DNA from: Mycolicibacterium confluentis
GTDB taxonomy: Bacteria > Actinomycetota > Actinomycetes > Mycobacteriales > Mycobacteriaceae
Direction: 5' to 3'
Assembly: GCF_010729895.1 (NCBI RefSeq)
Contig: NZ_AP022612.1
Span: forward strand, 372,001-436,000
DNA: 64,000 nucleotides
Position 1 is the first letter of the stretch; every line of letters starts with the position of its first letter. A program made the translations under genes and the position numbers. This document shows, piece by piece, positions 1 to 8,487 of this stretch. The notes beneath the pieces were generated by a model that had not been told where the DNA came from, ran no database searches, and saw only the letters and a program-made list of their open reading frames with translations.

Positions 1-58
1 GGCCGGTTCTGGGAGCGCCGTCATCCGTCTGGCGGCCGTCGCTGACCGACGAGACACG

Positions 59-1213
59 GTGACGCACGGTTGGCATCCGGCGAACGGGCCTACGACTACG
101 GTGGAACCCATGTTCGCCCCCGAACTGCTCGGCGGCCGCTACGAGCTGCGGGGAGTCCTCGGGCGTGGCGGCATGGCCGAGGTTCGCGAGGGCTGGGACA
201 CCCAGACGGGACAGTCCGTGGCGATCAAGCTGCTCTACCCGGGCTTCGACAACAATCCGGATTACCTGCGCAGATTCTGGTCTGAGGCGCAGTCGGCGGC
301 GGCGCTGCGCCACCCCAACATCGTCACGGTCTACGGCAGCGGCGAACACAACGGCCTGCCATTCATCGTGATGGAACGGCTCCCCGGCAACAGCCTGGCG
401 GACCTGATCGCCCACGGCCCGGTGCCGCCGGACTACGTCCGCAGGATGCTCATCGACGTGTTGTCGGCGCTGTCGACGGCGCACGCGGCCGGCGTCATGC
501 ACCGTGACATCAAGCCCGCGAACATCCTCTTCACGCAGACCGGGGACGCTCAGGTGGCCGACTTCGGATTGGCCAAAGGCCCCGACACGCACCGCACCGA
601 CACGGGCCAGATCATGGGCACCATGGCCTATATGAGCCCCGAGCGGCTCGCGGGCAATCCCGCGACCGTGGCCGACGATCTGTACGCGGTCGGCGTGGTC
701 GGCTGGGAGGCGCTGACCGGACGCCGGGCGTTCCCCGAGGAGAACCTGGTGGCGCTGGCCAAGGCCATCACCGAGCAGCCACCGCCGCCGGTGTCGGTGC
801 TGCGGCCCGACGTGCCGGTGCAGCTGGCCGCGATCGTCGACCGCGCGATGGCTCGCGACGCGTCGCTGCGCTTCCCAAGCGCCGAGGTGATGCGCGCCGA
901 ATTGGCCGACGTGTACGGCGATCCCGTCACCGGACCGATCCCCGTGCCGCAGGCGCCGCAGGCCATGCCGGTCTCGCCGTGGCATCCGATCACCGCGCCG
1001 GTGCCGCTGCTCGCGCCGAGGCGTCGCTCGGGCCGGCTCGTGCTGTTGTTGGCGGTGCTGCTGATCGCGCTCATCGTGGGAGTGGTCGCGTTCGTGCTGG
1101 GGGCCTCGACGCAGCGCTCCGTCGACATGGGCCGGGCCTCAGTGGCGCCGGTCGATGTCCTCGACGTAGCCGCGGCCGGTGACGTCTTGGCCCCACCAGG
1201 CGGCGGTGGCTGA
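59..1213 (+). CDS. Transmembrane serine/threonine protein kinase (Pkn type)
   Basis: A Hanks-type kinase of 384 residues that phosphorylates Ser/Thr on target proteins in response to an unknown signal. The glycine loop GRGGMAEV is at residues 35-42, the ATP lysine is K57, the catalytic HRD is at 148-150 (HRDIKPAN) and DFG at 168-170, so all key residues are present. One hydrophobic segment at about 327-349 follows a basic stretch, leaving a short external tail of some 35 residues with no recognisable sensor domain. This is a smaller outside part than PknA, PknB or PknD have. The start used is GTG at 59; an ATG at 110 just before the kinase domain is possible. No partner gene lies downstream. 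Confidence 0.9.
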   Translation: MTHGWHPANGPTTTVEPMFAPELLGGRYELRGVLGRGGMAEVREGWDTQTGQSVAIKLLYPGFDNNPDYLRRFWSEAQSAAALRHPNIVTVYGSGEHNGLPFIVMERLPGNSLADLIAHGPVPPDYVRRMLIDVLSALSTAHAAGVMHRDIKPANILFTQTGDAQVADFGLAKGPDTHRTDTGQIMGTMAYMSPERLAGNPATVADDLYAVGVVGWEALTGRRAFPEENLVALAKAITEQPPPPVSVLRPDVPVQLAAIVDRAMARDASLRFPSAEVMRAELADVYGDPVTGPIPVPQAPQAMPVSPWHPITAPVPLLAPRRRSGRLVLLLAVLLIALIVGVVAFVLGASTQRSVDMGRASVAPVDVLDVAAAGDVLAPPGGGG

Positions 1214-1243
1214 TCCGCTGACGAACCCGGCGCCCTGGTACAG

Positions 1244-1524
1244 CTAGCCAGTCGCGGGCTTGCCATGGCGGGCATCTGCCTCCGCCATCAACAGTGCCTC
1301 CGCCTCCCCACGCGGGCAACCCGAACGCAGCAACATGGTCAGCACGACGCGGGCTTTGATACCGGTCAGCTGGCCCGACGGGATGCAGCCGCGCTCAATG
1401 AGGTCGAGTTCGGCTCCCGGTGAGGCGTAGGTGTTCTCGAGTACGGCGCCGGCCCTCCCGGTGAGGCGTAGACGACGGGGATGACGCGTGCGACCTCGCC
1501 GAGCGCCGCGGCGGTGGCAGTCAT
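1244..1524 (-). pseudogene. Remnant of type I L-asparaginase (C-terminal part)
   Basis: Reading the minus strand from an ATG at 1524 gives ALGEVARVIPVVYAS. After one frame change near 1450 it continues as GAVLENTYASPGAELDLIE and RGCIPSGQLTGIKARVVLT, ending at a stop at 1244-1246. This is the conserved C-terminal third of bacterial L-asparaginases (VPVV-AS, TYxxPGxExDL, KAR motifs). The N-terminal two thirds, with the catalytic threonines, are absent, and a frameshift interrupts what is left. It is therefore a dead fragment. The match is by family recognition; a protein search of the two joined frames would settle it. Confidence 0.7.
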
Positions 1525-1572
1525 GCGGCGTCTTTCTTCCGTAGTTTGTCGGGCGTGATCACCGATTGAGCA

Positions 1573-1607
1573 TTTGTGATCACATCGTGGCGGAATCTGA
1601 TCACAAA
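1573..1607. promoter_or_regulatory. Perfect 10-bp inverted repeat, possible operator
   Basis: TTTGTGATCA (1573-1582) and TGATCACAAA (1598-1607) are exact inverted copies 15 bp apart; another TGATCAC lies just upstream near 1556. The repeat sits in the roughly 530-base gene-free stretch 1525-2051 between the asparaginase remnant and the PE-PPE gene. Dyads of this size suit a dimeric regulator, but no dedicated regulator gene is adjacent. I see no credible protein in the rest of this stretch. Confidence 0.4.
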
Positions 1608-2051
1608 CTCCGAGATGGCGCGCGCTGGATGGGGCAGATCACACCGACACGGGTATCGCCGGTGTCGGTGCAGTGCGCACGGCGCGGCGAATTGTTTGCT
1701 GCTGGACTGCTCGGCGATGTCGAACCAGTGCAGCGGGGTTGGTGTGGCCTGCCGCAGGCGGGTGGGTGGCGATCAGTGGCACAGGATCAGGTGTTCGCGC
1801 AGATCGCAGACCTGCGACGCACGAGCTGATTCACCCGAAGTGTCGCCTATCACAACGGAATTGCCCCGGCTGCGGTACCGGTACGACGCTCGTATCCTCA
1901 CCGGGACCAGGGACCGCAGTCGCGCATCCGATGTGGCCGCCGAGCCCAGCGGAGTGCGGCGGTGGGCCCAGTGCGCCGCGCCGATCTTCGGGTTGCTGTC
2001 GGCGTGCAGGAGCTGGGCGCCGACAGAGGTACCTCACGGGAGGAACGAAGG

Positions 2052-3206
2052 ATGTACGTGCGAAGGGTGGCTGCCTGCGTGTTGGCTCTTGCCGCCGCGG
2101 GAATGATCGCCACGGCTCACGAGGCCTCGGCCGGGACCGTGTTCACCATCGGCGGGACCGGTTCAGCGCTGCTCGGCGATCAGGGGCCGTGGCCACTGCC
2201 CTACACGCACGGAGCCCCCCAGGTGAATATCGGGTATCCGTCGTCGCCGGTGCACATGGACTGGTCCGTGTCGATGGGCGCTGACATGTTGCAGGCGGAG
2301 ATGGAGTCGACGCCGGGCCACAAGACGACCGTCGGTGTTTCGCAGGGCGGTTTGGTGATCGCCGAGACGAAACGGCGACTGATGGAGCTTGCGGCGGACG
2401 ACCGACCCGCCGCCGACGAGCTGACGTTCATTGCTGTTGGGGACCCGTCGAATCCGCACGGTGGGCTGTTTCGTCACCTGGAGCGGGGGTACGTGCTGCC
2501 GCTGCTCGGAGTGACGGTCGAGGGGGCACCCGAGACGCCGTGGGACACGATCTACATCACCCGCGAGTACGACGGGTTCGCCGACTTCCCCGACCGGGTC
2601 GGCAACGTCGTGGCGGTGGCGAACGCGCTGCTGGGCATTGTGTATGTGCACGCGCAGATGACCTATCCGGAGGTGGATCTCGCCACGGTGCCCGCCGAGG
2701 ATGTGACGACCTCAACGAACAGTCTCGGCGGTGTCACCACCTCGTACCTGGTGCGCACTGAGCGACTGCCGCTGGTGCAGCCGCTCCGGGACCTCGGGAT
2801 GTCTGAGGAGGACGTCAAAAGAATTGAGGCACAACTCAAGCCGATCGTAGACGCTGGGTACGTCCGCAACGATGTCCCGCGCACGCCCGCACCAGTTGTC
2901 GAATCAGCACCTGCCGTCGAGTCCACGCCCGAGCCTGACCGAGCCGCGCACGCTGACCCCGTCGCCGCGTCGACCGAGCCCAGGCGCAAGCTGCCACGCA
3001 TCGCCCGCCTCGACCGCATCGCCTCCGATGAGGTGGCATCGAAGCGAAAGCGCATCAGCGCGTCGGGGGTTGGGCGCAGGGATGATGCCCGTACCAGGCA
3101 GTCAGTGTCCACACCTACGTCGGCAGAGGCCGACGGCGGTGGCAGGGCGGATAGGTCGCGAACCGGCCGTGACGGGGGAGTCGGCGCCGACAGAGGCGAC
3201 GAGTAA
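2052..3206 (+). CDS. Secreted PE-PPE-domain serine hydrolase
   Basis: A 384-residue protein with an N-terminal signal peptide (about residues 1-27, ending ASA-G) followed by a PE-PPE domain. This is an alpha/beta hydrolase-like fold found in mycobacterial esterases/cutinase-like proteins. The nucleophile elbow G95-V-S97-Q-G is present. The stretch after about residue 285 is proline- and charge-rich and probably disordered. No PE or PPE N-terminal domain is present, so export would be by Sec rather than by ESX. The start at 2052 is chosen because GGGAGGAAC lies just upstream and the signal peptide begins there; the open frame itself extends back to 1962. Substrate unknown, probably an acyl ester of the envelope. 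Confidence 0.8.
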   Translation: MYVRRVAACVLALAAAGMIATAHEASAGTVFTIGGTGSALLGDQGPWPLPYTHGAPQVNIGYPSSPVHMDWSVSMGADMLQAEMESTPGHKTTVGVSQGGLVIAETKRRLMELAADDRPAADELTFIAVGDPSNPHGGLFRHLERGYVLPLLGVTVEGAPETPWDTIYITREYDGFADFPDRVGNVVAVANALLGIVYVHAQMTYPEVDLATVPAEDVTTSTNSLGGVTTSYLVRTERLPLVQPLRDLGMSEEDVKRIEAQLKPIVDAGYVRNDVPRTPAPVVESAPAVESTPEPDRAAHADPVAASTEPRRKLPRIARLDRIASDEVASKRKRISASGVGRRDDARTRQSVSTPTSAEADGGGRADRSRTGRDGGVGADRGDE

Positions 3207-3229
3207 CCACCCGCCGCCCCGTTTCTGTG

Positions 3230-3300
3230 TGGTGCTCCAGGGCTCGAACCTGGGGCCTCGGATGAAAAGCCCGCTGGCTGACGAGTGCGCTGATTTGTCG
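3230..3300 (-). pseudogene. Degenerate tRNA-Lys copy
   Basis: On the minus strand this stretch repeats the T arm and anticodon region of the intact tRNA-Lys at 5063-5138 (shared CCAGGGCTCGAACCTGGG, then a diverged GATGAAAAG for GATTAAAAG). It lacks a proper 5' half and acceptor stem. Similarity seems to continue past the gene into the tRNA upstream flank (GATTTGTCG near 3291 and near 5209). It has the same orientation as the real tRNA and lies on the opposite side of the PGRS-like gene. An old duplication or a decayed attachment site are both possible. Confidence 0.6.
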
Positions 3301-3397
3301 TGTCCTCCGCCAAGGTGCATCTGGAGCCGCTAATCTGCGCGAACACGCTCGCTCCACCGAAAGTGGGGTACAGGTCCTCACCTGTTGCGGCCCCGCC

Positions 3398-5047
3398 GTG
3401 GGGCTTTCGCGAAAGGGTGGGCACTTGGGTAAACATCGGGCGAAGCGGAAGGCCCCGGCATGGTTTGCCGGCGGCGTGCTGGGCGCGGGAGCCCTTGCGC
3501 TTGCCGGACCCGCCGGCATCGCTTGGGCGGGGCCTGGCGCCGACAACGTGACGTCACCGTTGGACAGCGGCGTGCAGTGTGTCACCGGCGCGGTCGGAAT
3601 CGGCTGTGACGCACCCGGCAGTCTGAGCGGCCGCAGCGGCGACGTACCAACGCCTTTCGCGCTGGCAACTGCGCTCGATGTCCCGCAGTCCTGTGGATTG
3701 ATCTGCAATGGTGCCGCCGGTACTGCCGACAACCCCAACGGGCAGAACGGTGGCTGGCTGTTCGGCAACGGCGGAAACGGTTGGAACAGCACCATCGATG
3801 GGATGGACGGCGGCAACGGCGGCAAGGGCGGAATCATCGGCAACGGCGGTGCGGGCGGCAGCGGCGGCGTGGGCGCCCACGGCGGTGGCGGCGGCAACGC
3901 CGGAATGATCGGCATCGGCGGCAGTGGCGGCAGCGGCGGCGCGGGGGCCGTGGGGGTATCCGCCGTGACTCCAGCTGCGGGGACGGCCGCCGGCGGCAGT
4001 ACCGGCTTCAGTGGGCGCAACGTGGGCGGCCCCGGCGGCCCCGGGAGCGCGGGGACCCTTGGCCAGATCGGTGGTGATGGCGGGCCGGGCGGTAGCGGCA
4101 ACGGCGCCGGCGCAATTCTTGAGAACACCGATGCCAGCGGTGGGATCGGCGGTACGGGTGGTGTCGGAGGTGTGGGCATCGACGTCGGCCCGGCCGGCAA
4201 CGGTGGCACTGCCGGCAACGGTGGACGCGGCGGCAATGGCGGGGTGCTGTTCGGCGCCGGCGGCGCCGGGGGTGCCGGCGGCCAAGGTGGCCAGGGCGGG
4301 TCCGGTGGCGCGGGTGCGGCCGGTGGGTTTGGCGGCGAGGGCGGCTACGCCGAAGCGCGTTCGACGTTGCCGGCCGACGCATACGCCGGCACCGGTGGAA
4401 CCGGCGGTGTCGGGGGTACCGGTGGCACCGGCGGGACGGGCGGCGCCGGAGGTGCCGGCGGCGACGGCGGGAGCGGCGGACTGTTCAGCTCCGGCGGCGC
4501 GGCGGGCGCGGGCGGGGCCGGTGGGCAAGGCGGTTCGGGCGGCGTCGGGGGTGACGGTGGTTCCGGCGGCGAGGGCGGAGACGCCTTTTCGATCGCCGTC
4601 GGTTCGGGTGAGCGAGCGTACGGCGGCAACGGGGGTGTCGGGGGCGGCGGCGCCGTCGGCGGTTCCGGCGGCAACGGCGGGTCCGGTGGGTCCGCGGGCG
4701 CGGCGGGTTCAGGCAAACTATTCGGTAAGAAAGGTTCTGCCGCTGCCGATGGTGTGGGCGGCACCGGCGGAACGGGCGGTGCGGGCGGTGCGGGCGGCAC
4801 CGGAGGTTCCGGCGGGACCGCCCGTTCGGGCGGGGATGGCCACGCCACGCCGGGTGCATCGGGCGGCACTGGCACGAGGGGCGGCTACGGCAGCACGGGC
4901 AACTCGGGTGCTCGCGGCAACAGCGGGGCCGCCGAGACCGCCCGTTCGGGCGGGGATCGCGCCTCCACGCCGGGCGTTTCGAAACGCGGCGGCACGAGGG
5001 GCAGCCACGACACCAGCGCCAACTCGAGTCGGCGCGGCGGTTTGTGA
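3398..5047 (+). CDS. Secreted glycine-rich PGRS-like protein without PE domain
   Basis: A 549-residue protein with a basic N-terminus, a hydrophobic signal segment (about residues 24-44, ending AWA-G), and a short Cys-containing linker. About 350 residues of GGxGGxGG/GGAGG repeats typical of the PGRS half of PE_PGRS proteins follow. The C-terminal 80 residues become Thr/Ser/Arg-rich with a diverged duplicated unit (TARSGGD seen twice). There is no PE domain, so classical ESX-5 targeting is not expected; Sec export to the envelope is inferred. The repeat drives very high GC and produces long meaningless open frames on the other strand. Function unknown. Confidence 0.75.
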   Translation: MGLSRKGGHLGKHRAKRKAPAWFAGGVLGAGALALAGPAGIAWAGPGADNVTSPLDSGVQCVTGAVGIGCDAPGSLSGRSGDVPTPFALATALDVPQSCGLICNGAAGTADNPNGQNGGWLFGNGGNGWNSTIDGMDGGNGGKGGIIGNGGAGGSGGVGAHGGGGGNAGMIGIGGSGGSGGAGAVGVSAVTPAAGTAAGGSTGFSGRNVGGPGGPGSAGTLGQIGGDGGPGGSGNGAGAILENTDASGGIGGTGGVGGVGIDVGPAGNGGTAGNGGRGGNGGVLFGAGGAGGAGGQGGQGGSGGAGAAGGFGGEGGYAEARSTLPADAYAGTGGTGGVGGTGGTGGTGGAGGAGGDGGSGGLFSSGGAAGAGGAGGQGGSGGVGGDGGSGGEGGDAFSIAVGSGERAYGGNGGVGGGGAVGGSGGNGGSGGSAGAAGSGKLFGKKGSAAADGVGGTGGTGGAGGAGGTGGSGGTARSGGDGHATPGASGGTGTRGGYGSTGNSGARGNSGAAETARSGGDRASTPGVSKRGGTRGSHDTSANSSRRGGL

Positions 5048-5062
5048 GAGGCGTCGCGTACT

Positions 5063-5138
5063 TGGTGCCCCCACCAGGGCTCGAACCTGGGACCTGCGGA
5101 TTAAAAGTCCGTAGCTCTACCAACTGAGCTATAGGGGC
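5063..5138 (-). tRNA. tRNA-Lys (anticodon TTT)
   Basis: Cloverleaf on the minus strand: acceptor GCCCCTA pairs with the strand before the discriminator, D arm AGCTCAGTTGGTAGAGC, anticodon loop CTTTTAA giving TTT, T arm around GGTTCGAGCC, and an encoded CCA at 5063-5065. The gene body is 5066-5138, transcribed leftward, away from the other three tRNAs. Confidence 0.95.
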
Positions 5139-5394
5139 GCGAGGGAACAGAATAGCCGAAACCCCAAGCCTGTCGGCATGGGCGGGTGCGCCCGACGCCG
5201 ACTGTGCGGATTTGTCGCTCGCACCGCCGAAATCGCGACCGGTCCGCGCACTCGTCGGCAGGGTTCGGTGCACGCCGTCGAGACCCCCGAAACAGCCCGT
5301 ATGCATCTGGTTTGGGAATTCTCCGTGCGGTGCCCTAAGCTATCGAAGCTCCCAACGGAAGCGTTGACGAGTACCCCGGAGGAATTCGGATTAG

Positions 5395-5467
5395 GCCCCC
5401 ATCGTCTAGTGGCCTAGGACGCCGCCCTTTCACGGCGGTAGCACGGGTTCGAATCCCGTTGGGGGTA
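5395..5467 (+). tRNA. tRNA-Glu (anticodon TTC)
   Basis: 73-nt cloverleaf starting GCCCCCATCGTCTAG, with a 5-bp anticodon stem CCGCC/GGCGG, loop CTTTCAC (anticodon TTC), and T loop GGTTCGAATCC. CCA is not encoded. First of a plus-strand run Glu-Asp-Phe, the order commonly seen in mycobacteria. The 256 bp before it (5139-5394) hold no gene I can support and should carry the promoter of this run. Confidence 0.95.
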
Positions 5468-5503
5468 CGCAACGTGGAAACACGGAGCACAGCAGGAAAG
5501 CAA

Positions 5504-5580
5504 GGCCCTGTGGCGCAGTTGGTTAGCGCGCCGCCCTGTCACGGCGGAGGTCGCGGGTTCGAGTCCCGTCAGGGTCGCCA
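5504..5580 (+). tRNA. tRNA-Asp (anticodon GTC)
   Basis: Cloverleaf starting GGCCCTGTGGCGCAG, anticodon stem CCGCC/GGCGG with loop CTGTCAC (GTC), T arm GGGTTCGAGTCCC, and an encoded CCA at 5578-5580. It lies 36 bp after tRNA-Glu, probably in the same transcript. Confidence 0.95.
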
Positions 5581-5622
5581 GAACGGCGAGGCATTCGGTT
5601 GCACACCGACCTGGTGCCTTCC

Positions 5623-5699
5623 GGCCAGGTAGCTCAGTTGGTACGAGCGTCCGCCTGAAAAGCGGAAGGTCGCCGGTTCGATCCCGGCCCTGGCCACCA
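5623..5699 (+). tRNA. tRNA-Phe (anticodon GAA), integration target
   Basis: Cloverleaf starting GGCCAGGTAGCTCAG, anticodon stem TCCGC/GCGGA with loop CTGAAAA (GAA), T arm CCGGTTCGATCCCGG, acceptor closed by CCTGGCC, discriminator A, and an encoded CCA at 5697-5699. Its 3' half (5648-5698) is the left copy of the att repeat of the integrated element that follows, so the element restores an intact tRNA on integration. Confidence 0.96.
5648..5698 (+). repeat. attL: 51-bp direct repeat inside tRNA-Phe
   Basis: Runs from CGTCCGCC in the anticodon stem to the ACC at the tRNA 3' end and is identical to 21293-21343. It is the left boundary of the AICE. Confidence 0.93.
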
Positions 5700-5737
5700 C
5701 TGTTTACCTGCATCGACACGGGTCTTGCACTCGGTTG

Positions 5738-6892
5738 TCAGTTTGATTCGTCCGGTTCTTGTCCGGTCTTCGGTAGATGAATCTCGGTCGCATGAAGTTG
5801 ATCGAGGTTGGTTGCGACCTGGTCCAGCTCGTCGGCATAGAGGTCGCTGTAGATGTTCGCGGTCACGGTCGGCGTGGAGTGCCCCATGGTCTTCTGGACG
5901 TAGCGAAGGTCGGCACCGGATTTTCGAGCCAGGCTGGCGTAGGTGTGGCGGAGACCATGGATGGTTAGTGGCGCCAGGTCGGTCTTCTTGAGGGCTTTGT
6001 TCCAGTGCGTGTGGCGACGCCAGTTGTTGGAGCGCAGCATCGCGCCATTGGGTGACGTGACTGCGGGCTCATCAGGTTCCCGGCCGGTGATGCGCCCTTT
6101 GAAGATGTCGGCGACGACTTGGGGGAGCGGGACGGTTCGGATGCCGGCGCGGGTCTTGGGCGGCCCGATGACGATGCGGCCTTCGACCTCCGGTGCGGCC
6201 CGTCGGACGTAGAGGCGACGGGCGGTCAGATCGATGTCCTTGACCCGGAGGCCGACGAGTTCGGACCAGCGTAGGCCGGTGTAGGCCAGGATGGTCACGA
6301 CATCGCCCTGATCCCCGCACGCTGTAGCGAGCGTCTGGACTTCCTGTGCGGTCAGGTATCGGTGCCGTTCCCGCTCGGGTATGCGGCCCGCGGAGACGCC
6401 GAGGGCCGGGTTGCGGTGGATCCGGCCGTCCTGGTGGGCGACGTCGAGAATCGACCGCAGGAGGCGCAGCGTGGAAACCTTCGCCCACGGGCCAACCGTC
6501 AAGCCGTCAACGAACGCCTGGACGTCGGCGCGGGTGATCTCGTCGACGGGCACGTGACCAAAGCGGGGTTTGATGCGCAGTTCCCAGTGCTGGGTGTAGC
6601 CGCTCCAGGTCTTGGGCGACACCGCCGGCTTCTTGGAGTCGGAGAACTGCGTCCAGATCCTGCTGAGGGGCGTCCGGCCCAGGCGAGGATCGAACCGCCG
6701 TGCGCCCAGCGCCGCTTCATTGTCACGTTCGGACTTGAAGGCCTTCGCCTCGCGCAGCGTCGGGAAGGTCGCGGACGTTTCCACCCAGCCGGATGGGGCG
6801 TCCGGGTCACGGATCAGGTAGCGGACTTGGTAGCGGGGCTCCCCGACGGCGTTGAGCCGTTTACGGATGCCGCGCGGAGTGTTGCCGGCCAT
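5738..6892 (-). CDS. int: Tyrosine recombinase, AICE integrase
   Basis: Site-specific recombinase of 384 residues that integrates and excises the element at tRNA-Phe. It has an AP2-like arm-binding N-terminus (about 15-65), a core-binding SAM-like domain (about 75-170), and a catalytic domain with R208 (TGLRWSEL), H312-x-x-R315 (HGLRHTYAS), H338 (GHS) and nucleophile Y348. All catalytic residues are present, so it looks functional. The open frame extends to 7015, but the ATG at 6890-6892 overlaps the Xis stop (TAATG) and fits the family length, so translational coupling is likely. It ends 39 bp from tRNA-Phe, the usual AICE arrangement. Confidence 0.95.
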   Translation of the reverse strand: MAGNTPRGIRKRLNAVGEPRYQVRYLIRDPDAPSGWVETSATFPTLREAKAFKSERDNEAALGARRFDPRLGRTPLSRIWTQFSDSKKPAVSPKTWSGYTQHWELRIKPRFGHVPVDEITRADVQAFVDGLTVGPWAKVSTLRLLRSILDVAHQDGRIHRNPALGVSAGRIPERERHRYLTAQEVQTLATACGDQGDVVTILAYTGLRWSELVGLRVKDIDLTARRLYVRRAAPEVEGRIVIGPPKTRAGIRTVPLPQVVADIFKGRITGREPDEPAVTSPNGAMLRSNNWRRHTHWNKALKKTDLAPLTIHGLRHTYASLARKSGADLRYVQKTMGHSTPTVTANIYSDLYADELDQVATNLDQLHATEIHLPKTGQEPDESN

Positions 6893-7167
6893 TACCGACG
6901 CACCTGCTTGAGCCAGGACCGGACTTCGGCCGCGTCCCAGCGACGGACCCGCTCCGACAAGGTGTAGCAGGGCGGCCCGATCTGCTCGCCCGTCGTCTCG
7001 CGGAGCGCAGCCCACCGGTTGAGCGTCGCGGCAGAGACGCCCAGCAGCGCTGACACCTGATCTGCGGTCAGCAGCTCTGGAAAGCCGCCGGTGGACACGA
7101 GCGTTTCCCGGAGACCGTGAATCACCATGACGTCACCTCGCTGCTTGGATTGAGTCGAACCAGTCAT
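6892..7167 (-). CDS. xis: Excisionase, MerR-like HTH
   Basis: A 91-residue DNA-binding protein with a helix-turn-helix (LLTADQVSALLGVSAATLNR, about residues 33-52) and a wing containing W77 (VRRWDAAEVRSWL). It directs Int towards excision. The ATG at 7165-7167 directly follows the TGA of the transfer gene, and the stop overlaps the int start, so it is translated as part of the pra-tra-xis-int operon. In pSAM2 the gene before xis is repSA; here it is the transfer ATPase. Confidence 0.88.
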   Translation of the reverse strand: MTGSTQSKQRGDVMVIHGLRETLVSTGGFPELLTADQVSALLGVSAATLNRWAALRETTGEQIGPPCYTLSERVRRWDAAEVRSWLKQVRR

Positions 7168-8487
7168 TCACTGCGCTGCCCCTCCTGCGGTCCTTGACCT
7201 TCCGTATTGCTGTGCAGTGGAGCGGATCTGGTCGTCAGACCAGTAGTCGGATCGGACCTTGGTCGTGTGGCCGTCCTCGGCGATGACGTAGCCGGTGCCG
7301 GGTCTGTCGGGGCTGATTCGGTGCGCGGGCGCTTTGTCGGCCATGCCGTCACCGAGGACCATCGTGACTTCCTCGCGGGATCGCAGTCGAAGCGCAATGG
7401 TCTGGGTAAACAGGCCTCGCATCGGTAGGACCTCCTTGCGAGGGTCTTGCAGGAACGCGGCGACCACGATGCCCAGTGCTCGACCCTTGGTGAGAATCCG
7501 TGACAACGAGGCGGCGGCTTCTTTCCGCAGAGCTGGGTCGCTCATGTAGGCGGTCAGCCCGGCCAGCTCGTCGATCAGCAGCACGACCAGCGGTGAGGCC
7601 TTGGTCGGACGGTGCTCGCGTGTGCCGCCGGCCATCTCCTTGCCCCGCTTGTCCATCAGCATCTCCAGCCCAGCAAGGGTTGCCACGGCGTCGGCCTCGG
7701 TGGTCGCGATCTTGGTGAATAGCCCTGCACCGATTGATAATTCGATGCCGTACTTCAGGTCGATACCGATGAGATGAACTACTCCGGCGGCGGCGGCAGG
7801 ACCAAGCCCGCAGGCCATGCCCCAGAAGACGGAACCTTTGCCTGCACCCGAGCAGCCCACGGTAAGGATGTGTCGGCCGCTCAAGGGAAGGATCCAATCG
7901 GAACCGTCCTCGCGCCGTCCGAGCGTCACCCGTGTTGTTGTCACCGTCATTGGCGACGCTGCGTGACGTACCGTCGACAACTGCTCCCGCTTGATCAGCT
8001 CGATGCGCAGCGTCCCCGGCGAGACGACAACCGCCCGCGCCGAATGTGCGCCGGTAGCATCACGGATCGCAGGGACTGCGCGCTCCAGGTCTTCCACGGT
8101 CTGTCCCATCCTTGCCCGCACCGTGAGCCGCAGGGTGGTCTGAGACACCTCTGTTCCCAACAGCTTTGGATGAAACCAGCGGGTCAAAGTGACCTGGTGC
8201 CCTTCTTTGTCGCGACGCGTCACCTGTTCGGAGGCGGACAAGCCGCAGCGCTTGCAGAGCCTGCGCCAGGAGATGTACGCCCACAGTCGCCAGCTCAGGA
8301 GTGTGGCCGGTGTTGCGAACCGTTCGTCGAAAGTCTCAGGTGAGTGCAGTCGCCCGTAGATGAGGACGGCGGCACTGACTCCCACGATGATCACCGCCCA
8401 CAGGCCGAGAGTGGTCAGGAAATTCACGGCGTGATCGAGCCGGAACGGGGTGTCAGGATCGAGCTGCGCGTACGGATCGGGATTCAT
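7168..8487 (-). CDS. FtsK/SpoIIIE-type DNA transfer ATPase (TraSA-like)
   Basis: A 439-residue motor that in AICEs moves double-stranded DNA between mycelial or cell neighbours and is the only protein essential for transfer. A membrane segment is at about residues 22-45. Walker A GCSGAGKG is at 211-218 and Walker B VVLLIDEL ends at D306-E307. The C-terminal part lacks a large gamma domain, as usual for TraSA. The start ATG overlaps the stop of the upstream pra gene (ATGA), and the stop abuts xis. Intact and probably functional. Confidence 0.92.
   Translation of the reverse strand: MNPDPYAQLDPDTPFRLDHAVNFLTTLGLWAVIIVGVSAAVLIYGRLHSPETFDERFATPATLLSWRLWAYISWRRLCKRCGLSASEQVTRRDKEGHQVTLTRWFHPKLLGTEVSQTTLRLTVRARMGQTVEDLERAVPAIRDATGAHSARAVVVSPGTLRIELIKREQLSTVRHAASPMTVTTTRVTLGRREDGSDWILPLSGRHILTVGCSGAGKGSVFWGMACGLGPAAAAGVVHLIGIDLKYGIELSIGAGLFTKIATTEADAVATLAGLEMLMDKRGKEMAGGTREHRPTKASPLVVLLIDELAGLTAYMSDPALRKEAAASLSRILTKGRALGIVVAAFLQDPRKEVLPMRGLFTQTIALRLRSREEVTMVLGDGMADKAPAHRISPDRPGTGYVIAEDGHTTKVRSDYWSDDQIRSTAQQYGRSRTAGGAAQ

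Noticed and set aside
1566..2106. Overlapping plus-strand open frames before the PE-PPE gene
   Set aside because: Arg/Trp/Cys-rich translations without domain features, in several frames at once, as expected by chance in GC-rich DNA.
3554..4528. Minus-strand open frames across the PGRS-like repeats
   Set aside because: The glycine-codon repeat lacks stops on the other strand, giving Ala/Pro/Thr-rich artefacts.
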